11,267 bases of DNA from Deltaproteobacteria bacterium (GTDB taxonomy: Bacteria > Desulfobacterota > Desulfobaccia > Desulfobaccales > 0-14-0-80-60-11). The notes below the pieces were generated by a model. That model was not told the origin of the DNA. It did not search any database and was given only the letters and a program-made list of their open reading frames with translations. Made by a program: the position numbers and the translations under genes. Below, piece by piece: positions 1 through 6,633 of this stretch (position 1 is the stretch's first letter; the number at the start of each line of letters is the position of its first letter). The stretch is from the NCBI GenBank assembly GCA_019308625.1, contig JAFDHU010000016.1:1-11267 (forward strand), given 5' to 3'.

Positions 1-27
1 GCCCGGGCCCAGAAGGCGGAGCAGTAG
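1..27 (+). CDS. Possible 3' end of an upstream gene
   Basis: Frame 1 reads eight codons (ARAQKAEQ) and then TAG at the very edge of the window. An alanine, lysine and glutamine-rich tail of this kind is common at the C-terminus of bacterial proteins. Too little sequence is present to identify a family or to be sure the frame is coding; the call rests only on the open frame and its composition. Confidence 0.25.
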   Translation, partial: ARAQKAEQ

Positions 28-485
28 CCCGCTTCCTCCATCTTAAGGCGCCCCTGCTGGCCGCCACCTGCCTGGATTTTTCTTTCCTCAAGATTTGTTT
101 CCGGCGTTATTATCTATGGACTCGGGCCGCGGTGACTTGCGGGCCGCGGCCATTTGGCTTCAGTGCTTCCGGGTGGTTAAAATTAAACTAAAGCCTAAAA
201 AAAACAGCTCCTCGGCCCTCGGTGCCCTGAATTTAATTTCATTGATGTTATTAGCGCAGAAAGCCTTTGTCCCCCGGCAAAGAGAGTTAAAAGGGAGAGC
301 ATCCCTGTCACTACTTTAGGGGGCACAATTTGTTTTAACGGCATTAAGGGATAGAGTATTACCAAACTCTCTTTTTCCCCTCTCCCCCTGGGGGGAGAGG
401 GAAGGGTGAGGGGGCAGGAGTCAAGGCCTCAACCCCCGACTGGTTTGCCCGGGTTTTGCCGGCGAGCTGACGGCAACCGCAAAGC
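28..485. other. Non-coding stretch upstream of the DUF488 gene
   Basis: No convincing gene is seen here. The 74-codon open frame at 95-319 has no Shine-Dalgarno and no recognisable protein character. The stretch from about 175 to 265 is clearly more AT-rich than its surroundings, including an A8 run near 198, so it may hold promoter elements, but I could not pick a clear -35/-10 pair. The short direct repeat GGGCCGCGG occurs twice near 124-152. A long GC-rich palindrome lies at 378-401 (listed separately). Confidence 0.6.
378..401. repeat. REP-like GC-rich palindrome
   Basis: CCCTCTCCCCC at 378-388 and GGGGGAGAGGG at 391-401 form a perfect 11-bp stem with a two-base loop. The following sequence (GGGTGAGGGG) makes the whole resemble the widespread intergenic CCCTCTCCCC/GGGGAGAGGG repeats of proteobacterial genomes. 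There is no T-tract after the hairpin on either strand, so it does not look like an intrinsic terminator. Only one copy is in this window, so its repeat status is inferred from resemblance. Confidence 0.55.
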
Positions 486-1022
486 ATGAAGCAAATTTAT
501 TCCATGGGCCACGGAACCAGGACCCTGGAGGCCTTTCTGGCTCTCCTGGAGAAATTTCACATCCAGATCCTGGCGGATATCCGCTCATATCCCTCTTCCC
601 GGCGCCATCCACACTTTGGCCGGGAGGCCCTGGAGCAGGCCTTGACCAGCAGGGGCATCCGGTATGTATGGCTGCCCGGCCTGGGAGGCTACCGAAAGAG
701 CGGCCTGGGGGAGCGCTCGCCCCACACCGCGCTGGCCAGCCCCGGGTTCCGCAACTATGCCGATTATATGCATACCTCAGCCTTTGCCGAAGCCGTAGCG
801 GAGCTGCTCCGTCTGGCCAGCCAGGGGACCTTGTGTTTTATGTGTGCGGAAACCCCGCCGCAGAAGTGCCACCGGCTGCTGCTGTCCGACTATCTCCTGG
901 CCCGGGGCATTCAGGTCATTCACATTCTGGACGAAAAACGGGTCAAGGCACACCAGCTTTCCCGGACCGCCAGAATAGCCGAGGGGCAGGTCATTTATGA
1001 CCGCCATCCGCCGGCGGCTTAG
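486..1022 (+). CDS. DUF488 family protein
   Basis: This 178-residue protein matches the DUF488 family, whose members are about 120-190 residues and have no settled biochemical role. The family signature is visible: an N-terminal IYSMGHGTRTLEAFLALL (residues 4-21), a strand and loop with DIRSYPSSRRHPHF (31-44), and a C-terminal cysteine motif CAETPPQKCHR (120-130), where Cys120, Cys128, His129 and Arg130 are the conserved positions. No signal peptide or membrane segment is seen, so it is likely cytoplasmic. The ATG at 486 fits the family N-terminus, although no strong Shine-Dalgarno precedes it. It lies 80 bp before the aldo/keto reductase on the same strand and may be cotranscribed with it. 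The family call is firm; the function is unknown. Confidence 0.88.
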   Translation: MKQIYSMGHGTRTLEAFLALLEKFHIQILADIRSYPSSRRHPHFGREALEQALTSRGIRYVWLPGLGGYRKSGLGERSPHTALASPGFRNYADYMHTSAFAEAVAELLRLASQGTLCFMCAETPPQKCHRLLLSDYLLARGIQVIHILDEKRVKAHQLSRTARIAEGQVIYDRHPPAA

Positions 1023-1102
1023 GCGGCGGGACTGGCAGAAGCGGTGCGGCCATAAAGGCTGACAAAACGCCGGTTCCCTGTCCATCAAGGAACTATGCAG
1101 GC

Positions 1103-1921
1103 ATGACCACAGGCCGGAGAACATTCAGCGCCGCGGATCGGGTGGTGCTGGGCGGCACCGGGATAGAGGTGTCCAGGCTGGCCATCGGTTCGGGCACCAA
1201 CGGAGGCGGCCAGCAGTCCCGGCAGACTCGGCTGGGCTTGCCGGCCTTCACCTCCCTCATTCTCCGGGCCTACGAACGGGGGATAACTTTTTGGGATGCC
1301 GCGGACCAATACGGCTCCCACCCCTTTTTCAAAAAGGCCCTGGAGCAGATCCGGCGGGAAGAAGTGGTAATCCTGACCAAGTCAATCACCGGGCGGGACC
1401 CGGCGGGGATTCGCCAGGATGTGGACCGATTCCGCCAGGAACTGGACACGGACTATATTGACATTCTGCTGTTGCACGGGTTGACCGAGGCCGATTGGGA
1501 GGGGAAATACTGGAAGGCCCTGGAATTTCTGGCCCAAGCCAAGGAAAAGGGGATCATCCGGGCCCACGGGGTCTCCTGCCACAGCCTGGCGGCGCTGCAG
1601 AAAGCGGCTGCCATCCCCTGGACCGACGTCATCATGGCCCGCCTCAATTATGCCGGCTGCCACATGGACGGTGCCCCCAGGGAGGTGGTGCCCCTCCTGC
1701 AGAGCGCGCACCGAGCCGGGAAGGGCATTGTGGCCATGAAAATCCTGGGCTGCGGCCTGCTGGCCCGGCGCCTGGAGGCCGCCCTGCAGTTTGTTCTGGG
1801 CCTTGACTGCCTGGATGCCTTCAGCGTGGGGTTTGAAAGCCAAGCCGAGCTGGAGGACCTGCTGCACCGGCTGGAGCAAATAATCGTGCCTGAAGCTCAA
1901 CCGGGAAAATGGGAGGCTTAG
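1103..1921 (+). CDS. Aldo/keto reductase family oxidoreductase
   Basis: A 272-residue (beta/alpha)8-barrel aldo/keto reductase, predicted to reduce a carbonyl substrate with NADPH in the cytoplasm. The catalytic tetrad is visible: Asp65 and Tyr70 in FWDAADQYGS, Lys93 in LTKS, and His125 in LLLHGL. The N-terminal VVLGGTGIEVSRLAIGSGTNGG stretch is the usual first strand followed by a Gly-rich loop. SVGFESQAELED (241-252) resembles the C-terminal cofactor-phosphate loop. It ends soon after, so it lacks the C-terminal ferredoxin-like domain found in some longer relatives. The start at 1103 is the first ATG that leaves the barrel intact; AAGGA lies 11 nt upstream, which is long spacing. The ATG at 1094 is in another frame and stops at once. 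The substrate cannot be told from sequence. Confidence 0.9.
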   Translation: MTTGRRTFSAADRVVLGGTGIEVSRLAIGSGTNGGGQQSRQTRLGLPAFTSLILRAYERGITFWDAADQYGSHPFFKKALEQIRREEVVILTKSITGRDPAGIRQDVDRFRQELDTDYIDILLLHGLTEADWEGKYWKALEFLAQAKEKGIIRAHGVSCHSLAALQKAAAIPWTDVIMARLNYAGCHMDGAPREVVPLLQSAHRAGKGIVAMKILGCGLLARRLEAALQFVLGLDCLDAFSVGFESQAELEDLLHRLEQIIVPEAQPGKWEA

Positions 1922-2014
1922 GGCGGAAGGGTGGCCGAACACCGGACTTGGCTTCACCCACCCAGCCGCCTCACCTGGCCTTTGATGTTGTGGGCGATGG
2001 TAAAGCCTACTGTC

Positions 2015-2046
2015 GGCACCCGGGCAAGCTTTACAATCTGGGTGCC
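2015..2046. repeat. Inverted repeat in the convergent gap between the reductase and the amidohydrolase
   Basis: GGCACCC at 2015-2021 and GGGTGCC at 2040-2046 form a 7-bp stem with an 18-nt loop, between two genes that run toward each other (ends at 1921 and 2122). No U-run follows on either side. It may contribute to transcript end formation but is not a standard intrinsic terminator. Nothing else is recognised in 1922-2121. Confidence 0.3.
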
Positions 2047-2121
2047 CTAATGTCCTTCAGGCTCCGGGAGTCGGCGCTAAACAGGGCGGAAATTCAATTA
2101 TTTTGTGGTGCAGGAAAATCT

Positions 2122-3333
2122 TTAAGCACGGCTTGGCTGTTCGGCAACGGCCAGGGTGAGGAGGGCGGCCGCGGCCTTCAGGCCCCAGGGCAGGGCCGCC
2201 TCATCAGGGTTGAACTCCGGGGAGTGCAGGGCCTGGCCCTTGGTTCCCGGGGTGCGCACCCCCAGAAAGAAATAGAAGGCCGGCACCTTTTGGGCAAAAT
2301 AGGCGAAATCCTCACTGCCCATAGCCGGCAGGTGCAGTTTGACCCGCCGGGCACCGAACAGACGCCGGAATATTTCCACAGCCCGGCCGGTCAGGCGGGG
2401 ATCGTTTTTCAGCACAGGGTAGATGGAGCGGGTGGCCAGGTCAATTTTGGCGCCGCTGGCTTTGGCCAGCCCGGCCAGATGCCGGCGGAGGACGACAAGC
2501 ACCTTCTCCCGTACGGTTTCCGCCAGATAGCGCAAGCTTCCTTCCAGCTCCACCCGGTCGGCCAGGATATTGAAGCGGCTACCTCCCTGAATTTTTCCGA
2601 AGGTAAGGACCACGGGGCTGCGGGTGTCCAGCTCCTGGGTGAGGGCGGCTTTGATCTGGGTGAGGGCCTGGGCACTGACTAAAATGGGGTCAATGCCCCG
2701 ATAAGGCGTGGCCCCGTGGACTGACTTTCCTTCAATGGTCAGGATCAGATGATCCGAGCCGGCCATCACCACATCAGGGCAATACCGGACCTGCCCCACA
2801 TCCAGGGTAGGGGCCACATGGAGTCCGAAAATGGCTGCCACCGGGGGGTTGTCCAGGACCCCGGCCTTAACCATGCCCAGGGCTCCACTGGTTTCGCCCT
2901 GAGGAGGCCCTTCCTCCGCCGGCTGGAAAATAAAGCGGTATTCCCCGGCCAGACGGTTCCGGAGGCGGGTGAGCAACCGGGCCGCGCTCAGGGCGATGCT
3001 CATATGAAAATCATGGCCGCAGGCATGCATCACGCCGTCCACCCGGGAGCGCCAGGGGACGTCCACCCGTTCCGTGACCGGCAGGGCGTCCATATCTGCT
3101 CGGTAGGCCACCACGGGGCCGGGACGGGCACCGATCAGGCGCCCCACCACCCCGTGACCGGCGATGCCGGTCTGGACTGCCAAACCCAGTCCGGCGAGGT
3201 AGTCGGCCACCACTCGGGCAGTGCGCTCCTCGCAATGGGACAGCTCCGGGTGTTGGTGGAAGTCCCGCCGCAGGGCCGAGAGTTCCGGGGCCTGGGCCTC
3301 GGCCAGGGCCTTAATTTCCTGGAGCAGATTCAT
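2122..3333 (-). CDS. M20D family metallo-amidohydrolase (N-acyl amino acid / hippurate hydrolase type)
   Basis: A 403-residue member of peptidase family M20D, which hydrolyses amide bonds of N-acyl or N-aryl amino acids using a di-metal centre in the cytoplasm. The conserved elements are in order: RRDFHQHPELSHCE (22-35), AYRADMDALPV (76-86), the metal-binding ACGHDFHM with Cys105 and His107, FQPAEEG with Glu140/Glu141, GLHV with His172, the dimerisation-domain SVHGATPYRGIDP (204-216), and the last ligand His370 in ALHSPEFN. Length is typical. The open frame runs further upstream to 3576, but the extra 81 codons overlap another gene and do not look like this family. The chosen ATG at 3333 gives the canonical N-terminus, although its Shine-Dalgarno is weak. 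The substrate is not determinable. The small membrane protein at 3483-3647 lies upstream on the same strand. Confidence 0.92.
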   Translation of the reverse strand: MNLLQEIKALAEAQAPELSALRRDFHQHPELSHCEERTARVVADYLAGLGLAVQTGIAGHGVVGRLIGARPGPVVAYRADMDALPVTERVDVPWRSRVDGVMHACGHDFHMSIALSAARLLTRLRNRLAGEYRFIFQPAEEGPPQGETSGALGMVKAGVLDNPPVAAIFGLHVAPTLDVGQVRYCPDVVMAGSDHLILTIEGKSVHGATPYRGIDPILVSAQALTQIKAALTQELDTRSPVVLTFGKIQGGSRFNILADRVELEGSLRYLAETVREKVLVVLRRHLAGLAKASGAKIDLATRSIYPVLKNDPRLTGRAVEIFRRLFGARRVKLHLPAMGSEDFAYFAQKVPAFYFFLGVRTPGTKGQALHSPEFNPDEAALPWGLKAAAALLTLAVAEQPSRA

Positions 3334-3431
3334 AGTGACATAAGGAGAGTCCCGGCTGATGGGTCCCGGAAAGCAAGGGAAGGGGGGCGAAGCCACCGCC
3401 GGATTGAGGTTCCTCAAATTTAAGAAGCCAT

Positions 3432-3452
3432 TTCCGGCTGGAAGAGCCGGAA
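3432..3452. repeat. 8-bp perfect inverted repeat between the small membrane protein and the amidohydrolase
   Basis: TTCCGGCT (3432-3439) and AGCCGGAA (3445-3452) form a stem with a 5-base loop. Read on the minus strand it lies 30 nt after the stop of the small gene and about 100 nt before the amidohydrolase start. The minus-strand sequence after it is not a clean U-run, so it is at best a weak terminator or an mRNA-processing hairpin. Confidence 0.45.
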
Positions 3453-3482
3453 CTTTATTCCAGGCCCGCTTAAGGCAAGGTG

Positions 3483-3647
3483 CTAAAAGCGCATCAGCAA
3501 AAAGCCCAGCAGGGCGCCGAGGACCATCCCTGACCAGGGATTGGCAGTCAGGCCTCAGGTGGTGCCGCCCAGGCAACGGCCGAAGTATCCCACCAGCCAG
3601 CCTAGGGCACCGCCGATAACCAAGCCGAGGAGCGGTTTAAATTCCAT
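3483..3647 (-). CDS. Candidate selenoprotein: small membrane protein (DUF6132-like) with in-frame UGA as Sec31
   Basis: If UGA is read as selenocysteine, this encodes 54 residues: an N-terminal hydrophobic Gly-rich helix (LLGLVIGGALGWLVGYFG, 6-23), a thiol/selenol loop (Cys25, then GGTT-Sec31-GLTANPW) and a second hydrophobic helix (MVLGALLGFLL, 41-51), ending at TAG. The UGA is at 3557-3555. The layout of two short helices around a Cys loop followed by T-[AS]-N-P resembles the family I know as DUF6132, which carries a second Cys where this has Sec. Here the spacing is Cys-x5-Sec, one residue longer than the Cys-x4-Cys I recall. A strong Shine-Dalgarno (AAAAGGAGAG) ends four bases before the ATG. 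A hairpin 19 nt after the UGA is listed separately. Alternatives are a true stop leaving a 30-residue peptide, or a degraded or mis-sequenced Cys/Trp/Gly codon. The role is unknown; a membrane redox function is only inferred. Confidence 0.72.
3524..3544 (-). promoter_or_regulatory. Candidate bacterial SECIS hairpin
   Basis: On the minus strand ATCCCT and AGGGAT form a perfect 6-bp stem closed by the tetraloop GGTC (3535-3532). It is extended below by CC/GG across one bulged A. The loop begins 19 nt after the UGA at 3557-3555. From established knowledge, the E. coli fdhF SECIS has a GGUC apical loop 18 nt after its UGA, and SelB contacts the loop G and U. The match in loop sequence and distance is direct. 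The bulged U of the E. coli upper stem is absent here, but bacterial SECIS elements vary. Confidence 0.65.
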
Positions 3648-3862
3648 ATCTCTCCTTTTATAATCGACTTGTTGGGAGCGGAAAGTCGGATTTCACGACC
3701 GCTTACCGGTCTCTCCCGGAAAGTGGAACCGGAAACCCCGGCTCTCCGGTTTTGAAGAAGTTTTTCTCACAATTATTTTAATCGGGCCCGCCACGGCTTG
3801 CCAAGGTATTTCGTGGTCCGGACCAAAAGGCAGACCGGAATCGGCCTTGTGAAGGTGCCCTT

Positions 3863-3884
3863 CAGCCTGTGTTACGGCAGGCTG
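3863..3884. repeat. Inverted repeat just downstream of the secreted-protein gene
   Basis: CAGCCTG (3863-3869) and CAGGCTG (3878-3884) form a perfect 7-bp stem with an 8-base loop, 5 bp beyond the stop of the minus-strand gene ending at 3890. The placement suits transcript end formation or 3'-end protection, but no U-run follows on the minus strand. No gene is recognised in the rest of 3648-3889. Confidence 0.4.
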
Positions 3885-3889
3885 CCTGA

Positions 3890-4564
3890 TTACCACCTCT
3901 TCCAAAAAAGCAGGCGTCTTTTCAGACGCTGCCAGCGGCTAAGGGGCCGGGGTGGCTGCCGCGGCGGTTGAAGAGATTTGACTTCTTCTCCCGGCTTCCC
4001 TGGGGGGTTGGTTTGGGAGGCCGGTGGGCCGGAGCTCTCCGCCTGCCGGTGAGCAGGGGACCCGACAGCCCCAGGAGCAGGGCTGGTCACGGCCCTTTGG
4101 GGGTTTTCTTTAACCCTGGCGTCTGGCGGGGCTTTTCCCGGGGAGGAGACGGGCTGGGTTTTGGCTGTCTTGAGTGGGGCTTTCCTGGTTAATTTGGGGG
4201 GCCTTAAGGATTTAAACTCCCGATCCGACAGTCGCAACTGACTTTTTAAAAAGTCCAGCCGCTGATTGATTGACAATACCAAGGGAAGGTAACCGGGCTG
4301 GCCGCGGATTTGGCCCTTGAGGAAGAGATAACGCAGCAAGGCCCGCTCAAATTGGGCCACCCTCAGGAGGTCCTCGGTGTTTTCATAGAACTTGAGGGCT
4401 CCGGCGGTGCGCAGTTCCTGGGCGAACAGGGAGGCATCGGAAACCGGAGAAACGGCGCCGGGCCGGTCGGCTCCCCCACCCGGGGCAGCCGACCCTGCCG
4501 TCAGAGTTACGAGCAGGAAAGCCAGCCCCCATAAAATTACCCTGATCCGTCCCGACCCACCCAT
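3890..4564 (-). CDS. Hypothetical secreted protein with proline-rich region and basic tail
   Basis: I do not recognise a family. From the ATG at 4564 the product has 224 residues: a signal-peptide-like start with hydrophobic core VILWGLAFLLVTLTAG (9-24) and likely cleavage near AGSAA; a probably helical segment (45-120) containing LLRVAQFERALLRYLFLKGQ and LSINQRLDFLKSQL; a long low-complexity stretch rich in Pro, Ser, Ala and Lys (121-208); and a cationic tail (RWQRLKRRLLFWKRW, 210-224). An upstream in-frame ATG at 4666 would add 34 residues in front of the signal sequence and is less likely on that ground, but neither start has a good Shine-Dalgarno. The gene is divergent from hcp. The tail could bind membrane, nucleic acid or an acidic partner; this is inference. 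The frame is intact and longer than chance would suggest. Confidence 0.6.
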   Translation of the reverse strand: MGGSGRIRVILWGLAFLLVTLTAGSAAPGGGADRPGAVSPVSDASLFAQELRTAGALKFYENTEDLLRVAQFERALLRYLFLKGQIRGQPGYLPLVLSINQRLDFLKSQLRLSDREFKSLRPPKLTRKAPLKTAKTQPVSSPGKAPPDARVKENPQRAVTSPAPGAVGSPAHRQAESSGPPASQTNPPGKPGEEVKSLQPPRQPPRPLSRWQRLKRRLLFWKRW

Positions 4565-4735
4565 AATATAAGGCTGAAGTAAACAGGAAATGGCTGCAGG
4601 AGCCAAAGGCCCGGACTCCGGCCCTCCCTCCCTAACTTTTTCCCATTTATCTTTCGGTTTAAGCATCCGGTAACTTGACCCGCCAGGGGTGGGGTCTTAG
4701 TTTGAATGGCAGAAATTTATAGAAAATGCCGGTCC

Positions 4736-4749
4736 TTGGCTTAAGTCAA
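4736..4749. promoter_or_regulatory. Candidate CRP/FNR-family (HcpR-like) operator upstream of hcp
   Basis: TTGGC-TTAA-GTCAA is a 14-bp palindrome with one mismatch, of the TTGAC-N4-GTCAA form used by CRP/FNR-type regulators. In deltaproteobacteria hcp is known to be controlled by the CRP/FNR-family protein HcpR; I am not certain of its exact consensus. The site centre is about 41.5 bp upstream of the start predicted from the -10-like element at 4772, the classic spacing for activation. The assignment is inference from motif, position and the gene downstream. Confidence 0.5.
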
Positions 4750-4771
4750 ACCATTCCCGGGAGAGTGGCGT

Positions 4772-4777
4772 TATTTT
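4772..4777 (+). promoter_or_regulatory. Possible -10 element of the hcp promoter
   Basis: TATTTT lies in the most AT-rich patch between the palindrome and hcp. With this -10 the start site would be near 4784, giving a leader of about 75 nt and placing the palindrome at about -41.5. No independent -35 hexamer is evident, as expected for an activator-dependent promoter. Confidence 0.35.
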
Positions 4778-4858
4778 CAGAGGCAAAGGCGGTGGGGCGC
4801 CGAGGCTAGCCCCACAAAAAACTATCAATTATTCCCGCCAAGGCGATGGAGGTACATG

Positions 4859-6487
4859 ATGTTTTGTTATCAGTGTGAGCAAGCGGCCAAGGGTGAAGGA
4901 TGCACCGTGGTGGGCGTTTGCGGCAAAAATGAGGAAGTGGCAGATTTGCAGGATCTGTTGATCTATGCCTTGCAGGGGCTGTCCCAGGTGGCGGTGGCTG
5001 GCCGGAAGGTAGGAGTCAGGGACCGGGAAGTCGATGTGTTTACCCTGCAGGCGGCGTTTTCCACCCTGACCAACGTGGATTTTGATCCGGAGCGCTTTGT
5101 GGAGCTGATTAACCGGTGTGTGGAGTTGCGGGAGCGCTTAAAGGAGAAAGTCAAAGCCGCCGGCGGCCAAGTGGAGTTTCCCGAAGGGCCGGTCACCTTG
5201 AAGCCCGCGACCACCAAAGAAGGGCTCATTGAACAGGGCAAGGCCCACGGCCTGAAATCCTATCCGGCAGAGAACCCGGATATTCTGTCGCTCAAGCACA
5301 CTTTGCTCTTTGGAATTAAAGGTGTGTGTGCCTATGCTGACCATGCCCAGATTTTGGGAAAAGAGGACGAGCAGATCTACGCCTTCATCCACGAGGCTTT
5401 GGCGAGTCTGGCGGACCCCAAACTGAGTCTGGCGGATGCCCTGAACCTTTGTCTCAAGTGCGGTGAGATCAATCTGAGGACCATGGAGCTGCTGGATGCG
5501 GCCCACACTGAAAGGTATGGCCATCCGGTGCCCACCCAGGTGCCTTTGGGGCACAAGCAGGGCAAGGCCATCCTGGTCTCCGGGCATGACCTGCTGGACA
5601 TGGAGGAAATTCTCAAGCAGAGCGAGGGCAAGGGCATCTATGTTTACACTCACGGCGAAATGCTGCCCTGCCACGGCTATCCGGGCCTGAAAAAGTATCC
5701 CCACTTCTACGGCCACTTCGGCACCGCCTGGCAGAACCAGATCAAGGAATTCCCCCAGTTTCCTGGCCCTATCGTGATGACCACCAACTGCATACAGAAG
5801 CCCAAGGAGGATTATGCCGACCGGATTTTTACCCGGGGGCTGGTGGGCTGGCCGGGCATCAAGCACATCCCGGACCTCAACTTCGCCCCGGTAATTGAAA
5901 AGGCCCTGGAAACGCCGGGATTTCCGGAAGACGCCAACGGTCGCAGCGTGATGGTGGGTTTTGCCCGCAATGCCGTCCTGGGGGTGGCCGACAAAGTCAT
6001 TGAGGCGGTGAAGAGCGGAGCCATCAAGCATTTCTTCCTGGTGGGGGGCTGTGACGGGGCCAAGCCCGGACGCAGCTACTACACCGAGTTTGTGGAAAAA
6101 ACCCCCCAAGATACGGTGGTCCTGACTTTAGGTTGCGGCAAGTATCGGTTTTTTGACAAGGATCTGGGAGACATCGGCGGCATTCCGCGGCTCCTGGATG
6201 TGGGCCAGTGCAACGATGCCTACAGCGCCATTCAGATTGCTGCGGCCCTGGCCAACGCCTTTGGGGTGGGGGTGAACGACCTGCCCCTGTCCCTGATCAT
6301 CTCCTGGTACGAGCAGAAGGCGGTGGCCATTCTGCTGACCCTGCTGCACCTGGGCATCAAGAACATTCGCCTGGGTCCCAGCTTGCCGGCTTTTGTCACC
6401 CCTAATGTCCTGGATGTATTGGTGAAGAACTTTGATATCAAGCCCATCACCACCCCGGAGGAGGACCTGAAGGCCATTCTGGGCTAG
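4859..6487 (+). CDS. hcp: Hydroxylamine reductase / hybrid-cluster protein, class I
   Basis: A 542-residue hybrid-cluster protein. The family reduces hydroxylamine to ammonia in vitro and is linked to NO and nitrosative-stress defence (NO reduction and protein S-nitrosylation in E. coli). The N-terminal cubane ligands are Cys3, Cys6, Cys15 and Cys21 (C-x2-C-x8-C-x5-C, the Desulfovibrio-like spacing). All expected hybrid-cluster ligands are visible: His243 (SGHD), Glu267 (HGEML), Cys311 (TNC), the persulfide-type Cys398 (GGCDG), Cys426 (LGCGKY), Cys451 (GQCND), and Glu485/Lys487 (WYEQKA). No signal peptide is seen, so it is cytoplasmic. Two ATGs occur in tandem (4856 and 4859). GGAGGT at 4848-4853 is only 2 nt from the first but 5 nt from the second, and MFCYQC is the family's usual start. 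It is monocistronic with its own terminator. No hcr reductase gene is adjacent, as is usual for class I. Confidence 0.97.
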   Translation: MFCYQCEQAAKGEGCTVVGVCGKNEEVADLQDLLIYALQGLSQVAVAGRKVGVRDREVDVFTLQAAFSTLTNVDFDPERFVELINRCVELRERLKEKVKAAGGQVEFPEGPVTLKPATTKEGLIEQGKAHGLKSYPAENPDILSLKHTLLFGIKGVCAYADHAQILGKEDEQIYAFIHEALASLADPKLSLADALNLCLKCGEINLRTMELLDAAHTERYGHPVPTQVPLGHKQGKAILVSGHDLLDMEEILKQSEGKGIYVYTHGEMLPCHGYPGLKKYPHFYGHFGTAWQNQIKEFPQFPGPIVMTTNCIQKPKEDYADRIFTRGLVGWPGIKHIPDLNFAPVIEKALETPGFPEDANGRSVMVGFARNAVLGVADKVIEAVKSGAIKHFFLVGGCDGAKPGRSYYTEFVEKTPQDTVVLTLGCGKYRFFDKDLGDIGGIPRLLDVGQCNDAYSAIQIAAALANAFGVGVNDLPLSLIISWYEQKAVAILLTLLHLGIKNIRLGPSLPAFVTPNVLDVLVKNFDIKPITTPEEDLKAILG

Positions 6488-6517
6488 AAGGGTCCGAAGA
6501 ATCCGTAAGAAGTGCCA

Positions 6518-6553
6518 AAAAGGCTGGGGGCCGCTGCCGCTTCCAGCCTTTTC
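6518..6553 (+). terminator. Intrinsic terminator of hcp
   Basis: AAAAGGCTGG (6518-6527) and CCAGCCTTTT (6543-6552) form a perfect 10-bp stem with a 15-nt GC-rich loop, about 30 bp after the hcp stop and ending in TTTT. The leading A-run means it could also stop transcripts arriving on the minus strand. Confidence 0.8.
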
Positions 6554-6633
6554 AATTTCAGCTTCAAGAAGCTTCTTTTGCCCGGGGTCCCCAGCAGAGG
6601 TCTGCTTCTGGGCCGGGCGGCTGCCGTTGCTGG

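Noticed and set aside
95..319. 74-codon plus-strand open frame
   Set aside because: No Shine-Dalgarno, no recognisable motif, and composition that follows local AT-rich sequence; not convincing as a gene.
1909..2682. 257-codon plus-strand open frame opposite the amidohydrolase
   Set aside because: It is a shadow of the M20D gene, whose catalytic motifs are intact on the minus strand; long antisense frames are usual at this GC content.
3334..3576. 81-codon N-terminal extension of the amidohydrolase frame
   Set aside because: It overlaps the small membrane protein in another frame, has no family character, and the canonical M20D N-terminus begins at 3333.
3648..3720. Promoter for the small membrane protein from the TATAAA upstream of its Shine-Dalgarno
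   Set aside because: Using this as a -10 would start the transcript inside the Shine-Dalgarno, and no good -35 is present; no promoter could be assigned.
3693..3905. 70-codon minus-strand open frame beyond the secreted-protein gene
   Set aside because: It would start at TTG inside the end of the upstream gene, without a Shine-Dalgarno, and has no protein-like pattern.
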